Origin: Cymodocea nodosa
Taxonomy: Eukaryota > Streptophyta > Magnoliopsida > Alismatales > Cymodoceaceae
Reading direction: 5' to 3'
NCBI GenBank assembly: GCA_036874045.1
Contig: JAZBRI010000004.1
Span: 1,798,001-1,862,000, forward strand
Length of the DNA stretch: 64,000 bases
Shown: piece after piece, positions 47,101 through 59,600 of the stretch
Numbering within the stretch: the first letter of the stretch is position 1
Layout: each line of letters starts with the position of its first letter
Program-made: the position numbers and the translations under genes
The notes under the pieces: model-generated
Databases searched by the model: none
What the model was told of the DNA's origin: nothing
What the model saw: the letters and a program-made list of their open reading frames with translations, nothing else

Positions 47101-47246
47101 TATATTATGAAGACCTTATTAATGTTGTGAACAATGTGTTTATGTTAAATTTTCAAGACGATGATGATGACATTATATTATGAAGACCTTATTAATGTTG
47201 TGAACAATGTGTTTATGTTAAATTTTCAAGACGATGATGATGACAT
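47101..47246 (+). repeat. 73-bp tandem duplication
   Basis: Two identical or near-identical 73-bp units, 47101-47173 and 47174-47246, each starting TATATTATGAAGACCTTATT and ending GACGATGATGATGACAT. The near-perfect identity contrasts with the decay of the surrounding transposon, so the duplication is recent relative to the insertion. Confidence 0.9.
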
Positions 47247-47480
47247 TGTTTTATGTGTTGAGATTCACTTGTTTGATACTTATTTTCAATGGATATGTTA
47301 TGGAATGTTATACTTATTGTTATGTTCTTTCTCGAGTAAAAGCTTACTTTTTCAAGAGATCATTAGGTGGTTAAAGAATGTGTGCTTATGTTATTCTTTT
47401 TTGTATAAAATAATGGAATTGACAAGTATGGATTAGTTAAAGAAATCACTTGAAAAAGAAGAGGATAAAATACAAAGACG

Positions 47481-48720
47481 ATGAAGACTACTTTTTTTAT
47501 TATGGAACATCCCTACAGGAGTTACATGTATTTCAAGTATAATGTTTATTATTACACATCACATTTATAGTAGAGAAAGATAAGACTATGTTAGTAGATT
47601 ATTAGATCTTTCACTACCACATTAAACATATAATTGTTAAAAGATATATAAAATGAGTCGAACATATTTTTCTTAAATTTTGTAATTTATTACAAAGAAA
47701 ATGTCAAATAGTAAATACTAGCAACACTAGTGTTGAAGAAAAGTTTACAATGTTTCTTGTTATTATTGGTTAAAATCAATGATATGGAGTATCAAGGGAG
47801 CAATTCAGTCATTTTGTGTGGATTGTTAGTATCTACTTCAATGAAGTATTTAAAGTAATTTTAAAGTTAAATGGCATACTTATTGCAATGCTTCTATCAT
47901 CAACTCTAAATAGAATTGTGAATGATTCAAATGTATATCTATATTTTAAAGTAAGCACTTTCATTGATATAGTTAAATTTCACATGAACTTTATTTTATC
48001 AAATTTATTATGATTATGTTAATATGATTACATTGGTGTTATTGATATAACACATATTAAAGTCACTGTTTATGAATAACAAATACCAACATTCAAAAAG
48101 GAGAGTTAACATAGAATGTAATGGTTGTATGTAATTTTAATATAAAATTTACTTATATTCTTAATGGTTGAGAAGGATTAATGATTGATGCTCAAATCTT
48201 TCAAGATGCAATCACAAGATGTAATACTTTCAAAGTTTCACCAAGTATATAATTTAAGTGAAATTGTTAAAGTCATTCTTTTGTTTACACTAATTTATAA
48301 TTATATACAAGTAAATTTCACTTGGTTGATGCTAGTTATCTAAATTGACTTGAATTTATTTGTTTATATCAAAGTATAAGATATCATTTATTTGAATATG
48401 ATAACAATCAACTTCTAACAAATGTAGTGAAAAACTTTAATTATATACATTTCTAAGATAATAGAGGCACATGCTATATTTATTTGAAATAAAGGTTAAA
48501 ATTGTCATTGCTTACTTTCTACCTTACAATTTTATACTTAAAGCTGATAGAACAAATTTATTAGAAGAACTAGAAAATGATTTGGTTGAATTTAATCTTA
48601 AAAATGAACATATTGGAGTAGCATTCATAAATGAATAGTACTTTAGAAATGACATAAAAATAAAGAAAATAAATAACAGGTAAAATGTATGATGACATTA
48701 TGACAACTACGTAGAATGTA
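47481..48720 (+). pseudogene. PIF/Harbinger DDE transposase pseudogene
   Basis: Frame-shifted pieces give the family order: SVEEKFTMFLVIIG then NQ.YGVSREQFSHFVWIVSIY, FNEVFKVILKLNG (about 47720-47870). The first catalytic Asp is in YIGVIDITHIKVTVY (GAT at 48044-48046) and the second in MIDAQIFQDAI (about 48185). A YLVDAGY-like stretch is at about 48333, and the C-terminal part IVIAYFLPYNFILKADRTNL then EELENDLVEF at about 48500-48600. The segment that should hold the catalytic Glu is missing or unreadable (about 48400-48480). It would have cut and joined the transposon at TWA targets; it is now inactive. Confidence 0.75.
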
Positions 48721-49231
48721 TGTTAGTTTCAAATCATTTTAAATGTAATGGTTCATGTAATGTTATATTCAATTAGATATTTGAACTCTTTATTTTGAGA
48801 ATTGATATTTATGTTGAGAAATTTATTTTAAATTGTATTGTTTATGTTACTATTGATAAATAAATAAGTATAATTAATAATAAAAATAAATAGAATGAAT
48901 AATAAAAGTAAAAATAAAATTATTATAAAGAAAAAAATAAAAAACTAATAATTGTTGAAGTATTTTGATTAAAAATGAAAATAATCTAATTCTAAAAGTT
49001 CCATCACGTATAAATGGAATTTAAGAATTTTGACTTTTCATTACATATACAAGCATCTTAATTTTTCTTGAAATTCTAAATTTTATATTTTCAATCATTC
49101 TCGACATTTCTGATTCTAAAACTTTGGCGTAACGCTTGAGAAACTTAGACCCTTTTTTTTTTTTCTTTTTTTTTTGCAAGCATCGTTCGAAACGATTGGA
49201 CGAGAAAGAGTCCCACGACCTTCCTCTGATG

Positions 49232-49360
49232 TAAAAGCGTTGCATATGGTTATTATTTTTTTGATAGATAATTATCAACTCAGGTCAAATTATAGAATAG
49301 TACTTATTTGATGAAATAATTTATCATCGAGAGTAGGTCGAAATATTTACTTATTTGATG
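49232..49360. repeat. Left copy of a ~125-bp duplication flanking the Copia element
   Basis: Starts AAAAGCGTTGCATATGGTTA and ends GTCGAAATATTTACTTATTT then GATG, directly against the left LTR. The same sequence resumes immediately after the right LTR at 53757-53882 with about six differences and a 4-bp indel. Confidence 0.9.
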
Positions 49361-49363
49361 TTA

Positions 49364-49394
<31 letters not shown>

Positions 49395-49419
49395 TCTTAA
49401 TTTAGGTCACTCAAACAGC
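49359..49419 (-). repeat. 3' LTR, collapsed around an AC microsatellite
   Basis: It starts TGTTA like the right LTR and ends GTC..AATTTAGGTCACTCAAACA, similar to GACCTAAATTAGACTCAACA at the right LTR end. Most of the 233 bp is replaced by a perfect (AC)n run (49364-49391). The intact LTR is rich in CACACA blocks near this end, so a deletion between AC tracts is the simplest explanation. Confidence 0.6.
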
Positions 49420-52400
49420 AAACTCCTAACTTCTTCCTCAGGCCATCAAACGTCTCTAGCTTCAACACTTTTGTCAAAATATCAGCCTTTTGCTCCTCAG
49501 ATTTGCAGTGCACCAGCTCCACTTCCTTCTTCTGAACTTGTTCTCGGAGAAAATGAAATCGAGTTTCAATATGTTTGCTCCTTCCATGCGCCACAGGATT
49601 CTTGGCTAGGTTAATCAACATATATCTTTAATGGTTCAGGCACAGGCGCATATAATTCAGCAAGCAAACGTTTGATCCACATAGCTTGACAAGCGCCGGT
49701 GGCTGCAGCTATGTACTCCGCCTCACAGGTGGATAATGCAACAACCGACTGCTTCTTGGAAAGCCATGAAAACCCAGCATTTCCAACTCCAAACACATGC
49801 CCTGATGTGCTTCTTCGGTCGTCCAAATCACCACCCCAATCACTGTCCACATACCCAAACACTTGACTCCCACTTGAAGTAGCCAGCATAAAACATACCA
49901 TAATTAACAGTACCTTCAATATAGCGCAGGATGCGCTTCACCACTTGAACATGTGTCTGTCGTGGTGTCTCAACAAATTTACTTACCAGCCCAACACCAA
50001 ACAAAATGTCTAGGCGTGTGCATGTGAGGTACCTTAAGGTGCCTACCATCTGTTTAAAATAAGTGGGATCAACTAGTGGACTATTTGCATGCTTCGACAA
50101 CTTTGTGCTAACCTCGACTGGTGTCTGACTTGGATTACAATCAGCCATTTGAAATTTCTTCACCACCTCAGCAACATAGCTACTTTGACGTAGAAAAATA
50201 TCATCCTGCCTTTGCTGCACTTCCAAACCGAGGAAGTATGTTAGCTCGCCGAGATCAGACATCTCGAACTTCGCCATCATCTCAGCCTTGAATGCAGCAA
50301 CCACAGTAGCGTTGTCACCTGTGACAATCAAGTCATCAACATATAAGCCTACCAGCAACTTTGCACCACCAGAGATCTTCACATAAACGGCATTGTCGAC
50401 AGTACATCGATGGAAGCTGGCGTCAAGGAAAAATGAGTCGATGCACTCATTCCACGCCCTAGGTGCCTGCTTGAGAACGTACAATGCTTTCTTTAACCGC
50501 AACACTTTCTCCTCATGCCCGGGTTGGACAAATCCCGGTGGTTGTCATACATACACCTCCTCCTTTAGTATACCATTGAGGAATGCCGACTCTACGTCCA
50601 TTTGATATAACTTCCATTTATTTTGAGCTGCTAAAGCACAAAAAAGATGCACTGTTTCAATGTGTGTAACTGGAGCAAACACCTCTAAGTAGTCCCTTCC
50701 ATATTCTTGTCCATAACCTTTAGCCACAATTCTTGCCTTGTATCGATCTATGGTACCATCTGGCATTCTCGTCACCTTGTAAACCCATTTGACATCAAGG
50801 GCTTTACAATGCTCCGGTAAATTCACCAATTCCTATGTATTGTTTCTCGCCACTACGGACAGTTCGGTTTTCATTGTGTCAACCCATACATCCTCCTTTA
50901 AGGCTTCTTCAAGTGTAACTGGCTCTACTTCCATAAATAAAGCAGTGTAGAAAGGCATCATCGTCACTTATAGCATTGCCAAGTGTCACTTCATAATCTT
51001 GAAGTGAAGATGGCAATCGCCTCTGCCTTGTCGACCTATGTGCACTCCTCATCGGCTCAATTGGCGCCGCTGCCGATTGTTGAGGACTTTGGGGAGCATT
51101 GTCAAGGGGAGCACCTTCATTTGGTTGCATATCCTCAACCACTTCTCTCTGTATAGGCACATCATTATAAAATGGATCGATAAACAATAATCGCCCCGTA
51201 CTTGAAAGATTTGGAACGTGATCATCCCATCTCCACGTAGCTTGCTCATCAAAAACCACGTCTCCAGTGACCGCTATTTTCTTAGTGATCGGATTGAATA
51301 ATTTATAGCCACCATTAATGTAGCTAATGAAGATGCATTTTGTACTCCTGTCCTCCAGCTTGGTTCATGTTGGGGTAGGTACATGAGCATAGGCTAATGA
51401 CCCAAACACCTTCAAGTGCTTCACACTGGGCTTGTAGCCACTCCATGCTTCAACCGGCGTAACTCCAGTAAGGGCAGTTGTAGGAGAACGACTAAGGAGG
51501 TACACTGCACAGGCAACCGCCTCACCCCACAATGAGGGTGGTAGATCCTTCGTTTTCAACATGCTGCGTGCCATATCCATGATAGACCGATTCCGTCGTT
51601 CAGCAACCCCATTATGTTGGGGGTTATAAGGAAAGGTCACCTCTTGTGTAATACCACAATCTTTTCAAAACATTTTGAACTCAGTGGATATACTCACCGC
51701 CTCCATCAGATCTTACTTTCTTCAAACAATGGCCTTGAACTCTTTGAAATAACTAAAAACTTGTGATTTATGCTTCAAAAAATACACCCACAGTTTTCGA
51801 GTATAATCATCAATAAAGGTGAGGAAATATCGATTCCCACCATATGTCTCCACTTGCATAGGACCACATATGTCGGTATGAACAATCTCCAATGGAGCTG
51901 TAGCCCGATAGTTGTTGTCTGCAGTAAAAGGCAACCGATGTTGCTTTCCAACAATGCAGCCTTCACATAGTTGATCCGAATGTTGTAGCACAAGTAGACC
52001 AAGCACTACTCGATCATTGGAGAGGGCCTGTAAGCTACGAAAATTCAAGTGACCATAGTGTAGATGTCATAGCCACACGTCATCCTTGACTACAAAAGAT
52101 AATGAAGCATAAACATCATGAACTATATCGACCTAAAAGGTACGATTGTTCATCTTGGAGGCTTTCAATAATGGAACACCATTAGTGTCTAAAGAACTAA
52201 CTGTTGATGTACATACCTCAAGTCATACCCCAAGCTTAACAAATTCGTGGCCATTGTGGGCACAAATAGCACATCCATAATGTACCGGTGATCACCCTCT
52301 TTAGTTTTCAAGAGAATCTTTCCTTTGCCATGTACAGGAATATAAGAATCATTTGCGAATCTGACCTTGCTCCTGAAGGTTTCATCAAGATCCACAAAGA

Positions 52401-53456
52401 GAGTTTTATTACCGCTCATGTGATTGGATCAATCGGAGTCCAATTGCCATGCTTGCTCTTTCGCTTCCGAGGGACCGGTGGTTGCAATGAGAAGAGAGTA
52501 GCTCTCCTCTCCTTTCCCTTCTTCAGTAGAGGTGTTCTTTGCCTTGCTCCAACATTTAGATGCATAATGCCCATATGTATGGCAATTGTAACATTCGCCT
52601 TTTTGCCTTTCCCTTGCCCACGGCCTTGTCTTCGACCACCTTGGTTGCTATAAGCGGAATTCCATTCTTGGTGAGTACGAGTCTCATCTGAGTATGAACG
52701 ACCACCTCTTCCGCGTCCTCGTCCACGGCCGCCACGATGTTCCCTTCTACCATGGCCTCTGCTATCATTCGATTGTTGTTGGATAGCCTTCCCTTTGTCA
52801 TATACAAGAGACAGCTGGGACTGGAAGGCCTGGTCCATGCCTTTCAGTGGTTGGCAATCCTCTAGCCATTGTTCATGCGCCTGTAACGTTCCCGTTAATA
52901 CATCGACAGACATGTCAACGACATCATGGGCTTCCTCTATGGCCACTACAATATGCTCAAACCCAGCAGTTAAGGAGCGTAGGATTTTTTCAACCTTCTA
53001 TTCTTCTCGTAACTCCTCTCCACACACCTTCGTTTGGTTAGTAAGAGCAAGTAATCGACTTACATAGGTGGTGACTGTCTCAGACGACTCCATTTGTAGT
53101 AGCTCGTATTGCCGACGAAGAGTTTGAAGACGTACCTTCTTTACTCGATCGACACCTCTATAGGTGGTTGCAAGAGAGTCCCAAGCTTGCTTCGCAGATG
53201 TGGCGTTGGAGATCTTCTCAAAGGTCTCATCGTTCATCCCTTGGTGAATGAAATATAAGGCCTTTCCATCTCGTTTCTTCGACTCCTTGTGTTGCGTACG
53301 TTGCGCCTTTGTCGCAGTCGAATCCAGCACCACCACGCCATGCTCCATGACATCCAGCAAGTCGTGATAATCGAGCAGCACACGCATTTGGCTGCTCCAA
53401 CGAAGATAGTTCTTGCCATCTAACACAGGAACGACGACTGACACGGAACTATTCAT
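49397..53456 (-). pseudogene. Copia gag-pol polyprotein pseudogene
   Basis: Starts at MNSSVSVVVPVLDGKNY (ATG at 53456). Gag UBN2 region to about 52430 (WSSQMRVLLDYHDL, MNDETFEKISNATSAKQAWD, RQYELLQMES), an Arg/Gly-rich stretch, and zinc knuckle CYNCHTYGHYASKC at about 52588-52547. Protease WQLDSD..SNHMSG at about 52445, where the family's DSG has become DSD followed by a stop. Integrase 52048-51365 ([63 protein letters not shown]). RT 50829-49900 (VKWVYKVTRMPDG, YQMDVESAFLNG, catalytic YVDD at 50332-50343). RNase H 49919-49397 (GYVDSDWGGD, LSTCEAEYIAAATGACQAMW, then ADILTK). Frame breaks near 53000, 52420, 52190, 51680, 51300, 50870, 50520 and 49880. It encoded all retrotransposition enzymes and is now non-functional. 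Confidence 0.9.
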
Positions 53457-53510
53457 TTCTTCGACGCAGCAACGACGCACACACAGCAGCACTTCCCGAT
53501 CAGTAACCTT

Positions 53511-53522
53511 GCTCTGATATCA
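53511..53522 (-). promoter_or_regulatory. Primer-binding site of the Copia element
   Basis: TGATATCAGAGC on the - strand, two bases inside the 5' LTR, is the initiator methionine tRNA primer site TGGTATCAGAGC with one change. Confidence 0.85.
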
Positions 53523-53524
53523 GA

Positions 53525-53757
53525 TGTTATGCTAATACTTTTGGATTTTTGAACTCAAGGACCGAGAAGAAGATAGAGGAAGGAAAAACACATGCTACCA
53601 CTGTGAAAACCATCACCGGTTATACTTTTCACACATGCATGCACCATATATATTACGGCTATCGTAACCGCACACGAACACCATTTACATTGGCACACCA
53701 TCACAAACACACACAACCATGCACCACGCACACATACGACCTAAATTAGACTCAACA
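53525..53757 (-). repeat. 5' LTR of the Copia element
   Basis: 233 bp with TG...CA ends (on the + strand TGTTATGCTAATAC ... GACTCAACA). It contains CCATATATATTACGG, a possible TATA region, and several CACACA blocks. Its inner end is fixed by the primer-binding site, and its outer end by the start of the duplicated flank. Confidence 0.85.
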
Positions 53758-53882
53758 AAAGCGTTGCATATGGTTATTATTTTCTTGATAGGTAATTATC
53801 AACTCAGGTCAAATTATAGAATAGTACTCATTTGATGAAATAAGTTATCATCGAAAGTAGGTCGAAATATTTACTTGATGCA
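53757..53882. repeat. Right copy of the ~125-bp duplication flanking the Copia element
   Basis: Same sequence as 49232-49360 in direct orientation: AAAAGCGTTGCATATGGTTA to GTCGAAATATTTACTTGATG. The differences are scattered single bases (about 5 percent). Confidence 0.9.
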
Positions 53883-55258
53883 TATCATATGTAATTATGA
53901 ATGCACAATCACACATGCAAGTGAACGTTCGTCCTAAATGCATTTGTTTGTAAATTCTCCCGATCCACAGTGTAGAAGCTCAATGAGAGCAGCTTCTCGC
54001 AACAAATGCAAGTATAATGCATTGGAAAAGAAGCGGATAAGCAACGCTCAACGTTGTAAACGGAAGTACAAGTTCAGGAGATCGAGGACTCTCCGTGGAA
54101 GTCGCATGATCCTTCATCCACTCTTGTCGTTGAATGTGACACCTTTCTGTCACTCCGTAGACGAGCGAAGTGTTACTTTTGCAAACAAATATAACCTTAG
54201 TGGGAGGTCAAACAGGGTTTTATGGTATGACAATAAGAGATTTATCAAACTCATCTATTTAGATTGTATTGTTTCATGTAAGAGTTTATCGATGAGATCT
54301 AATCTTGTGATAAACAACCAACAGTTGATCATGGAAATTTAAAGATTACAAGACGTGAGCGCATGATCAAGAAGAAGAGTGCGACGTCTTAATTCAACAA
54401 CAGTTGACTCATACTGGACAAAAGAAAGATTGGCACAAAGACAACAATTAAAATAATACAAGACAAATGCATGAAGATTGTCAAAATCAAGTACAAATAA
54501 TGAACAAGTATGATAATCATGGCTAAGAACATTCAAGGGCTGATGTGCACCAGCATTACAACACAACCATTATAGGTAATGGTTCCATCCAAAAATGAAT
54601 TTCTAAAGAAAAATTTATTTTAATTAGGTGGGCCTTAGCCTATAGATAGACAACCAATAAACAAATGCATGGCAGGAGTACTAAAAAATAAATATGTTGA
54701 TTTTTTTTTTTTTTTTAAAGTTGACATCACATTGCATGCTTTGCCACCTAATAACATCAAACAAACAAATATGTTGATATTGCGTGCCAACTTATTTTAC
54801 TTCTAAATAAGTGTTCAGCGTGTGAAATATAATGATGGCCATGTTAGAAAAGAAAGTAATGATAACCCCACATAATCCGCATGGCATTCTAAGCAGCCCC
54901 TCACAAAACCATGTCTTTAATTAGAATCCATCACCTCCCATAGAACCATCACAATATCAGCACTCTTCAAATTATACATGTATGTATATATATATACATA
55001 TATAAATAAGAATCACCAAACATATGATGATTTTAATCTGTATATGTAATATGTGTTTTTTTAAAATTTATCCTATGTATAATTTCACTATTGAAAATGA
55101 AAACACTAATTAAGTCATCAAACCCTAATATAAACCTTCAACCACTACAACTCCACCCTCACTCTCATGTGGCAAGCCTCTGCCAAAATTGTCATTGACA
55201 CCATCTCCCACAAATTACTCTACCATGGACACTACCTCCTCTTGTCATGTTTTGAAGA
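53883..55258. other. Intergenic DNA
   Basis: No gene recognised. The 134-residue frame at 53938-54342 is Lys/Arg/Ser-rich without a family motif or matching neighbours and is left out. The rest is AT-rich. Confidence 0.4.
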
Positions 55259-56680
55259 TGTATAACAATCACCATGATATTAAAGAGAGAAAAATCATGC
55301 ATAAAAAAATTAAAAGTGTAAAAAATTCTCCCTCTAATATTAGAAGACTAGGTACCTACTTAAAAGGTATTACTTACTGATTAGAAATATTCATCACATA
55401 TACCTAAAGGCAAAAATAATATCAACTCCAAGGTGAAATCAGCCATTTATAATTATGTTTTAAACCACCTCACTCCTTTTTAAATAAGTACAACCAAAAT
55501 ATAGATTGTATATTACAAAACAGATGGTCTCATCTCATATCACATAACTTCCAAAAATATCTACAAGATGACAACAAAAAGTTATCACAACTTGACAGCT
55601 ACATTACAACATCCTCTCCTACTCTTGTCTAGTCTAACAACCCTTTTGGCAACATAAAATAGTAAATCATAAGCATGAGCTAAAGCTTGGTAAGTAATTT
55701 TGTTATAAGTTTAATAATAGTATAAGTAAATATGACATGCATGTGGTAGGAAGGTTATTTAATAAATAATTAATACAATATGGAAAAATGCAAAATAATA
55801 ATAATTAACATGAGCTATGCAAAATAAAACAATAGACTTAGCTTCCATTGTTTTATATATGTTTATATTCAACACATTTAGTTACGGTTGCCTTTAACCC
55901 TTGTGATAGAATCTGTATTTCCTTATGATTGGTTCATATGATTATTCTCAACCCTAAGATGAGGTCAAGAGTATTCTATCTCAATTATGTATACAATACC
56001 ACATTTTAACCTTTCGTGACTAGATATATACGTAGTTAAACTAATCTATTGATCATGTATAAAATATCATCATAAACCTCAAGTTATCAAGAACATGCAT
56101 AACAAATGACATGTCATTTCTCACCAATGTAACATATACATAAATAAGCCTTCAATATTACTTGCATATATAATGCATATAAATGTAAATCTCCCACGAA
56201 TGTTAAAATCTCAATAATTATGTATAGTTCACATAAATATGCAAAATCTATATGTAATTGCATATAACATGTTATTTAAGCAATAATCAACATAAATGTG
56301 CAAAAATCAACAGATATGCTTTTGTCTCTCTATAACATACTCAAACTCTAATATATATGTAAATAATGTCATAATGATGCATAAATCACAATAATTATTC
56401 ATATATCAATATATATATATATACACACACACACACATTAGACTAAATAACAAAATTACTTACCTTAACTAAATTTCTTCTCTCTTCCTCTCATTCTAAA
56501 TGTGGTGAAAATAATTCACCCCCCCAACCAACTTTTTAATTTATATGAGGCGGTGAATGTAAGGGCTTGCTTCCCACCGCCTCGTCATTAGTTTTTTTTA
56601 TAAAAAATCTTTAAGTTTTCTTTATTTACATTTAAGTTTAACATTATAAGTAAAGATTTCTTAAAAAATATTATATTCTA
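55259..56680 (-). repeat. 3' LTR of the Gypsy element
   Basis: On the + strand it starts TGTATAACAATCACCATGAT and shares long blocks with 60530-61648 (for example GGTACCTACTTAAAAGGTAT and TATATGTAAATAATGTCATA). It holds a (TA)n(CA)n microsatellite at about 56409-56438 and a run of C at 56518. The inner boundary is taken from the neighbouring purine run and may be off by a few bases. Confidence 0.75.
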
Positions 56681-56699
56681 CCCTCCTTAAAATAAGTTA

Positions 56700-59600
56700 T
56701 CCTCAAAACTTAAAATAAACTTTATACCTATCGACTCAAACAATAAGAGTACTTTTTAACTTCATCTTCAAGTTCATTTGTAGCCTCTTTCTTGGCACAA
56801 TTGCGTGGTATATCTTCTAATATTTGAATGGTATACCTTTTCTGACTAACTATTTAGGAATGAAAAGCAGTACTAAATTGTAATTAAGTCCCCAAAGCCT
56901 AATGTAAATATTTCCAAAATTTTAAAATAAATCTCTAATCCCGATCAGAAGTAATAATTAAAGGTATACTATATAGTTTGACAATGCCTTCTATATATAG
57001 TTTCGTTATTTTACTCAATGGGAGGCTCACACGATATTATAAGAAACACATAGATTTAGTCAACCATCTACAATCACCCAAACCACATCATTGTTTTTAT
57101 TGGTTCTTGGTAACCTTGTGACAAAGTCCATGGTGATGTATTTCCATTTCCATCCTAGAATAGGTAATGATTGTAACATACCACTTGATTTTTGGTGTTT
57201 TAATCTGTTGACAAGTCAAACATTGAGCCACATAGTCTATAATTTTCTTTTTCATATTATTCCACTAGAAATAACTCTTAACATCTCTATACATTTTTGT
57301 ACTTCCAAGGTAGATTGAGTATCTTGACTAATGTGCTTTAAATAGCTGCCTTTTCACTTTTGGATCATTAGGAACATAGAGTCTATCATACAAATGTAAG
57401 GAACAATCATTGTGGTTTCTAAAATCAATTTTGGTGTCTTCTTCTACTACTTTTCTAATCTTTTGCAAACTATTGTTTGATAATTGCTTTTCTTTAATTA
57501 ACAACAATAATGTGCGCTCAACCCCTAAACCTACTAATATAGATCCACAACCCTACAAACATATTTCAATCTTTTACTTGTTTAAATCTTCTAAAATATG
57601 CTTTTGAAAAGTCAATAAGGTTGTCAAGTTCCCATAGGACTTCCTACTTAACCCATTAGCTACTTTATTTGCTTTTCCTAGGTGGTAATTAATCATCAAG
57701 TCATAATCTTGAAGTAATTTTAACCACATTTTTTGCCTCAAATTCAATTTCTTTTGTATATAAATGTATTTGAGGATTTTATGATTTGTATAAACCTCAC
57801 AAGAAACTCCATATAAGTAATGCCACTAAATCTTGAGAGTAAATATAACGATGATAAGCTCTAAATCATGGGTGGGGTAGTTTTTTTATGTAACTTCGAT
57901 TACTTAGAAGCATAAGCTACTACTCTATCTTACTATATCAAAACACAACCCAATCTCTTACGAGATGCATCATTGTAAATAGTGAACCCCTCACCTAGCT
58001 TTGGTATAGTAAGAATAGGTGTAGTTGTTAATCTCTATTTCAATTCTTGGAAGCTATTTTCACAATCTGGATTGTACTCTTTTTTGGGTTAATCAAGTCA
58101 TAAGTTTTACTATCTTTGCAAATTCTTCTACAAACCTCCAGTAATAGCCTATTGATCTTAGAAAACTTCAAATTTTTGTTACTGTGGATGATTCACTCTA
58201 GTGATAACCTCAATTTTCTTGGGATCTATAGACATCCCTTTATGGGTTATAACATGCCTTAAGGAAGTTATTCTATGAAGCTAGAATTAACACTTTTTAA
58301 ATTTAGCATATAATTTATTTTTGTTAAGCACCTACAAAATCATTCTCAAATGGACCTTGTGTTCTTCTCTACTCTTGGAATAAACTAGTATATTGTTAAT
58401 GAATACTATCATAAACAAGTCTAGGAAAGGTTGAAAAATTGTGTTCATAAGATCCATAAATATTGCTAGAGCAATAGTTAATCCAAATGGCATAACTAAA
58501 AACTTGTAGCGTCTGTATTGAGTACAGAAGACTATTTTTGGCACTACCTCTTTGATCTTTAACTAGTGATAGCTAAAGCAAAGATCAAATTTGGAAAATA
58601 CTTGTGCTCCTTGCAATTGATCAAATACACCATCCATTCTTGGGAGTAAATATTTATTTTTTATAGTCACTTTATTTCAACTCATGATAGTCTATATACA
58701 ATCTTAAGTTGTCATTTTTCTTTTTCACAAATAATACTGGTGTTCCTCAAAGTCAGACACTTACCTATATAAATTTCTTATCTAATAATTCTTAAAGCAG
58801 ATTTGGTAAGGAGTTTTAGATATCAACCTAACCTCAAGTTCTAGCTCGTAGCAAACTCCACTTCTTGAATCCTTGTTCTACTTGTATTCTATGAAATTCA
58901 TCTAGAAAGATATCAATAAATTCACTAACTATCAATATATTTTCTAATTTAGGTGTATCTCCTCCTATCTTTGACACTATTGCTAGATATCTTTAAGAAC
59001 CCTTTTGTAATAACTTTTTAATTTTCAAAGTAGAAATAAATTTAAGAGAAAATTTACCTAGTTTGCCAAAACAAAATTCTAGCCTAGAATTTGAGAACAA
59101 ACTATTTTTCTATGGCAATCCACATTGGCATGATAGGTCGATAATCAATCCATACCAATGATCACATCGAACTCTCTTATTTCTAAAATAAAGAAATCTA
59201 TAGGCATAACTTGATCATTGATACCAATTAGGCAAGACCTACACACCTATCCCATTAGTAGAACTTTTCCAACATGTGTCCCCATTAATAATTCATGACT
59301 TAGGGTCTTACAACCCAAACCAGAATTTTACACATATATAATAGAAATAAAAGAATGAATGATTCTTGGGTCCACTAATACATATGCTAAAAACGAAAAG
59401 ACTTTAATAATACCTATTACAACATTAGATCTTTCTACCTCCTGTTGGGTTAATGCATAAACTTTGTTGTATGCTAGACTCTTTCCTTTTTTATTAGAAA
59501 TTTGTGAACTAATATCTATACCGTTGCTGCTACCATTGACTCTAGGGAACTGAGGAGTGCTCTATCTCTACATCAATTGTTGGTATTATGGTTGATACCA

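Larger units (their letters stand above)
46033..48720 (+). mobile_element. PIF/Harbinger transposon remnant with both ORFs
   Basis: Two decayed genes in the same orientation, first a Myb/SANT-like ORF and then a DDE transposase, the standard content of plant PIF/Harbinger elements. A 73-bp tandem duplication (47101-47246) lies between them. Terminal inverted repeats were not found; candidate outer sequence on the right runs to about 49170, where AAACTTAGACCC could be a decayed end. All frames carry stops, so the element cannot move by itself. Confidence 0.75.
49359..53757 (-). mobile_element. Copia retrotransposon with short LTRs
   Basis: A nearly full-length - strand element: 5' LTR 53525-53757, primer-binding site 53511-53522, gag-pol 53456-49397, collapsed 3' LTR 49359-49419. 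The order gag, protease, integrase, RT, RNase H defines Copia. Short LTRs (233 bp) and compact size are reminiscent of the Ale lineage, which is inference. The open segments are longer than in the other retroelements here, so this is probably among the younger insertions, yet at least eight frame breaks disable it. Its flanks are duplicated over about 125 bp instead of the usual 5 bp. Confidence 0.9.

Noticed and set aside
53938..54342. 134-residue basic frame
   Set aside because: Lys/Arg-rich product without motif, intron signals or relatives in the window. It sits in AT-rich DNA between two retroelements and is likely chance.
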